This document shows positions 12,987-15,126 of a stretch of DNA of 15,126 nt, in pieces; the first letter of the stretch is position 1; every line of letters starts with the position of its first letter. The stretch covers positions 1-15,126 of the forward strand of contig JBDTWS010000103.1 of NCBI GenBank assembly GCA_040006575.1, written 5' to 3'. The notes beneath the pieces were generated by a model. That model made no database searches. It worked only from the letters and a program-made list of their open reading frames with translations, and had not been told where the DNA came from. A program made the position numbers and the translations under genes. Source of the DNA: UKL13-2 sp040006575. GTDB lineage: Bacteria > Pseudomonadota > Gammaproteobacteria > Burkholderiales > Usitatibacteraceae.

Positions 12987-13009
12987 CGGCCCATTTTAAT
13001 CGAATCTTC

Positions 13010-13798
13010 GTGCTTCACGTTCATCCTGTTCCCGCGTTTTCCGACAATTACCTGTGGGTGATCCATGATGGCAAAAACGCCGCCGTGGTCGATCCCGGCG
13101 ACGCGAAACCGGTCCTCGACTATCTCGCCGCCAACGATCTCACGCTGACCGACATCTTGTGCACGCATCATCACGCGGACCATGTGGACGGGGTCGAGGC
13201 GATACTGGATTTCCTGGGACTGCGCGGCGCCATTCCCGTATACGGGCCCGCCGGTGAGCGCATTCCTGCACGAACGCAGGCATTGCGTGAAGGTGACCAA
13301 ATTGCCTTGCCCGCACTCGGGCTGGAACTCGATGTTCTCGACGTACCGGGCCACACCGCAGGACACATCGCCTATGTCACGCGCGACGGCGGCAACGACC
13401 TGCTGTTTTGCGGCGATACGCTGTTCGCCTGTGGCTGCGGCCGGTTGTTCGAAGGCACGGCGGCACAGATGACCGAATCGCTGGGCAAGCTGAAAAAACT
13501 GCCCGGCAATACGCGCGTGTATTGCGCGCATGAATACACGATGGCCAATATCAAGTTTGCAGAGGCAGTCGAGCCGGACAACGCTGATCTCAAATTGCGC
13601 AAGGCGTTTTGTGCGGCCAAGCGTCATCGCAATCAACCCACCGTCCCCTCCACTATCGCGCTGGAGCTGGCTACCAATCCCTTCCTGCGCTGGGACAGCA
13701 AGGCGGTGATTGCCGCCGCCGAACATCGCGCCGGCCATGCGCTCAACAGTGACGTGGACGTGTTCGCCACGATCCGCGAATGGAAAAACAACTTCTGA
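13010..13798 (+). CDS. gloB: Hydroxyacylglutathione hydrolase GloB (glyoxalase II)
   Basis: GloB hydrolyses S-lactoylglutathione to lactate and glutathione, completing methylglyoxal detoxification. The 262-residue metallo-beta-lactamase-fold protein has the binuclear metal motif His53-x-His55-x-Asp57-His58 in Thr-His-His-His-Ala-Asp-His, plus His115 in Pro-Gly-His-Thr, Asp136 in Cys-Gly-Asp-Thr-Leu-Phe and His174 in Cys-Ala-His-Glu-Tyr-Thr. The C-terminal HAGH domain is present, with Asn-Pro-Phe-Leu-Arg near the end. The start is GTG 13010: Leu-His-Val-His-Pro-Val-Pro-Ala-Phe then Asp-Asn-Tyr matches family N-termini and no ATG fits. It implies the host uses glutathione. The divergent methyltransferase begins 23 bp away and a GNAT gene follows after 5 nt. 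Confidence 0.95.
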   Translation: MLHVHPVPAFSDNYLWVIHDGKNAAVVDPGDAKPVLDYLAANDLTLTDILCTHHHADHVDGVEAILDFLGLRGAIPVYGPAGERIPARTQALREGDQIALPALGLELDVLDVPGHTAGHIAYVTRDGGNDLLFCGDTLFACGCGRLFEGTAAQMTESLGKLKKLPGNTRVYCAHEYTMANIKFAEAVEPDNADLKLRKAFCAAKRHRNQPTVPSTIALELATNPFLRWDSKAVIAAAEHRAGHALNSDVDVFATIREWKNNF

Positions 13799-13803
13799 CC
13801 CCT

Positions 13804-14283
13804 ATGGAAAATTTCGCCATCCGCGCCGCTACTGCAGGCGATGTCGCAACAATTACCGGCCTCATCCGTGAGCTCGCCGTTTACGAAAAGCTGGAACACA
13901 TGATCACGGGCACCGACGCGATGATGCATGCCGCGTTGTTCGGCGCACAGCCATCATGCGAATGCGTGATCGCTGAAGAGAATGGCAAGCCCATCGGCTT
14001 CGCGCTTTACTTCACGACGTTTTCCACTTTTCTGTGTAAGCCGGGCCTGTACCTGGAAGACCTGTTCGTGATTCCCGCCATGCGTGGCAAGGGTTATGGC
14101 AAAGCACTGTTGAAGCATCTTGCGGCGCTGGCGAAATCGCGCGATTGCGGGCGCTTTGAATGGCGCGTGCTGGACTGGAATGAGCCGTCGATCCAGTTTT
14201 ATAAATCGCTGGGAGCGAGTGTGATGCCGGAGTGGCACCTGGTTCGCATGACGGAAGCGGAAATCGCCGTACTCGCCGCATAA
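13804..14283 (+). CDS. GNAT-family N-acetyltransferase, SSAT-like
   Basis: A 159-residue single-domain acetyltransferase. The acetyl-CoA loop is Arg94-Gly-Lys-Gly-Tyr-Gly99 after Leu-Tyr-Leu-Glu-Asp-Leu-Phe-Val (82-89). The C-terminal block Phe-Glu-Trp-x-Val-Leu-Asp-Trp-Asn-x-Pro-Ser-Ile (118-130), then Phe-Tyr-x-Ser-Leu-Gly-Ala, resembles the spermidine/spermine and thialysine acetyltransferase branch. Tyr133 is the likely general acid. A small-amine substrate is therefore plausible but unproven. I chose ATG 13804, which is 5 nt after the gloB stop and puts the first beta strand at residues 4-8. ATG 13780, inside gloB, would add eight residues with no family match. It is probably cotranscribed with gloB. 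Confidence 0.9.
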   Translation: MENFAIRAATAGDVATITGLIRELAVYEKLEHMITGTDAMMHAALFGAQPSCECVIAEENGKPIGFALYFTTFSTFLCKPGLYLEDLFVIPAMRGKGYGKALLKHLAALAKSRDCGRFEWRVLDWNEPSIQFYKSLGASVMPEWHLVRMTEAEIAVLAA

Positions 14284-14290
14284 ATAGGCA

Positions 14291-14356
14291 AAACTCCAGA
14301 ATTGGCGCGTGTCGCAGGGCGAAAGAGGCCCGGGAACCGCGCCAATCCTCGAGTTT
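14291..14356. terminator. Long stem-loop between convergent genes
   Basis: Outer arms AAACTC (14291-14296) and GAGTTT (14351-14356) and inner arms ATTGGCGCG (14301-14309) and CGCGCCAAT (14338-14346) are perfect complements separated by a 4-by-4 internal loop. The 28-nt apical region contains a further GGGC (14317-14320) / GCCC (14328-14331) hairpin. The GNAT gene ends at 14283 and the opposing nlpD-like gene at 14461, so a shared terminator is the simplest role. On the minus strand the structure runs into TTTTGCC; neither side has a long T-run. Confidence 0.55.
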
Positions 14357-14460
14357 AGAATTGGATTTCGAAGTTCTTCAGTGCAGCGACGCGCGGATAT
14401 CACGCTGAGAGCGCATTTCCTACCAACAAAAGCCGTCGCTCACCGGCTGTCACTGCCTTG

Positions 14461-15126
14461 CTAGTTCGGCAGGAACTTCATCGGATCCACCGGCTTGCCC
14501 TGCCGGCGAATCTCGAAATGAAGTTTGACCACATCGGTATCGCTTGAACCCATCTCGGCGATCGGCTGTCCCTTGCGGACATCCTGGCCTTCCATCACCA
14601 GTATCTTTTCGTTGTGGGCATAGGCGGACAGCCACGTTTCATTGTGCTTGATGATGACCAGGCGTCCATAGCCGCGCAGCCCTGCGCCGCTATACACAAT
14701 CTTTCCTGGTGCTGCGGCCAGTACCGGTGAATTTTTCGCGCCGCTGATATCGATGCCTTTGCTCGCTTCCGTAAACATGCTGAGGATTCTTGACTTGGGC
14801 GGCGCCGGTTGGATCGGCCACGCCCAGTCGACGTCGGTGCCGGCGCTGCTTGCGACAGGTGCAGTTGTTGCGGGTGCAGCGATCACAGCAGGTGGCGAAC
14901 CCACAGGGGGTATAGCCGGTGTGATGGTTACAGGCGTCGCCACCAGCGGTGCCGACGACGACGTGCTGGAAGCGGCCTCTGCCGATAACTTCGCATATGC
15001 CGCATCGCTGTAAGGCACCTTGCCTGCCTTGGGCTCGGTCTTCATCTTGTCGGTATTGCCCGGCGATGTACTTGCGCTTGGCACTGACGTGATGATCAGC
15101 GGCGAGGTCACCGGTTCACCCGGCTT
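14461..15126 (-). CDS. nlpD: NlpD-like LytM-domain protein (5' end outside window)
   Basis: The minus-strand frame is open from the right window edge to a stop at 14461, so this is the C-terminal 221 residues of a longer protein. An internal GTG at 15111 is not a convincing start. The first half is a low-complexity Ala/Pro/Ser/Thr linker, the second an M23/LytM domain: Lys-Gly-Ile-Asp-Ile-Ser, Gly-Lys-Ile-Val-Tyr-Ser-Gly, Leu-Arg-Gly-Tyr-Gly, Ile-Ile-Lys-His-Asn, Ala-Tyr-Ala-His-Asn and Lys-Leu-His-Phe-Glu-Ile-Arg. Zinc ligands are lost: the first His of His-x-Gly-x-Asp is Lys and the first His of His-Leu-His is Lys. E. coli NlpD is degenerate in the same way and activates amidase AmiC during cell division; the linker and Leu-Arg-Gly-Tyr-Gly fit NlpD better than EnvC. 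Other LytM-degenerate proteins are possible. rpoS, the usual downstream neighbour, is not there. Confidence 0.82.
   Translation of the reverse strand, partial: KPGEPVTSPLIITSVPSASTSPGNTDKMKTEPKAGKVPYSDAAYAKLSAEAASSTSSSAPLVATPVTITPAIPPVGSPPAVIAAPATTAPVASSAGTDVDWAWPIQPAPPKSRILSMFTEASKGIDISGAKNSPVLAAAPGKIVYSGAGLRGYGRLVIIKHNETWLSAYAHNEKILVMEGQDVRKGQPIAEMGSSDTDVVKLHFEIRRQGKPVDPMKFLPN

Noticed and set aside
13007..13738. Minus-strand frame of about 250 codons opposite gloB
   Set aside because: gloB on the plus strand has every metal ligand in place, so this is a shadow frame.
14291..14356. Known ribozyme or riboswitch such as twister or c-di-GMP type
   Set aside because: I compared the conserved cores I remember (twister, c-di-GMP, cobalamin, SAH) and none fits. 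Only the stems are clear.
14461..15111. Complete small protein starting at GTG 15111
   Set aside because: The frame stays open to the window edge and the visible part begins inside a low-complexity linker, so the protein is truncated by the window.

Overview
This is a GC-rich (roughly 60 % by eye), densely packed chromosomal segment from a proteobacterium, most likely a betaproteobacterium. The evidence is gene content and order: aat-bpt next to pyrD, a short RnfB-type ferredoxin beside nth and a DUF1841 gene, and the gloB / YafS-like methyltransferase / rnhA / dnaQ block. The cell is probably a respiring Gram-negative, since it has two exported c-type cytochromes, a quinone-linked (class 2) PyrD and an NlpD-type envelope protein. 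I see no tRNA, rRNA, CRISPR array, transposase, integrase or phage gene.

Layout. 1-675 is a DUF2461 protein, followed by about 320 bases without a convincing gene. 1000-3881 (+) holds a small cupin, then mobA, a 2H-phosphoesterase and moeA with 9-nt gaps. MobA and MoeA are late molybdenum-cofactor enzymes. 3958-5392 (+) holds aat and bpt, overlapping by 14 nt; these two aminoacyl-tRNA-protein transferases mark proteins for N-end-rule degradation. 5432-5971 is a DUF4166 protein. 5972-6327 is the largest gene-free gap and carries two REP-like repeat copies and a 23-bp tandem duplication. 6328-10138 (+) is a tight run: pyrD, an alanine-dehydrogenase-like gene, a soluble RnfB-type ferredoxin, nth and a DUF1841 gene. 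A bidirectional terminator at 10148-10177 closes it against convergent genes.

10195-12986 (-) reads, in transcription order, YafS-like methyltransferase, rnhA, dnaQ, then two small cytochromes c. Between dnaQ and the cytochromes lies a 138-nt spacer with an extended -10 promoter and a nested inverted repeat. 13010-14283 (+) holds gloB and a GNAT acetyltransferase, divergent from the methyltransferase across only 23 bp. 14284-14460 is a convergent gap with a long stem-loop. 14461-15126 (-) is the C-terminal part of an NlpD-like protein whose start lies outside the window.

Most of the window is conserved housekeeping sequence and I see no clear new defence or mobile system. The points worth a second look are the cofactor-site change in the alanine-dehydrogenase-like enzyme, the structured leader upstream of the cytochromes, the long stem-loop at 14291-14356, the 2H-phosphoesterase inside the molybdenum-cofactor cluster, the repeats upstream of pyrD, and a possible gene remnant at 676-999.
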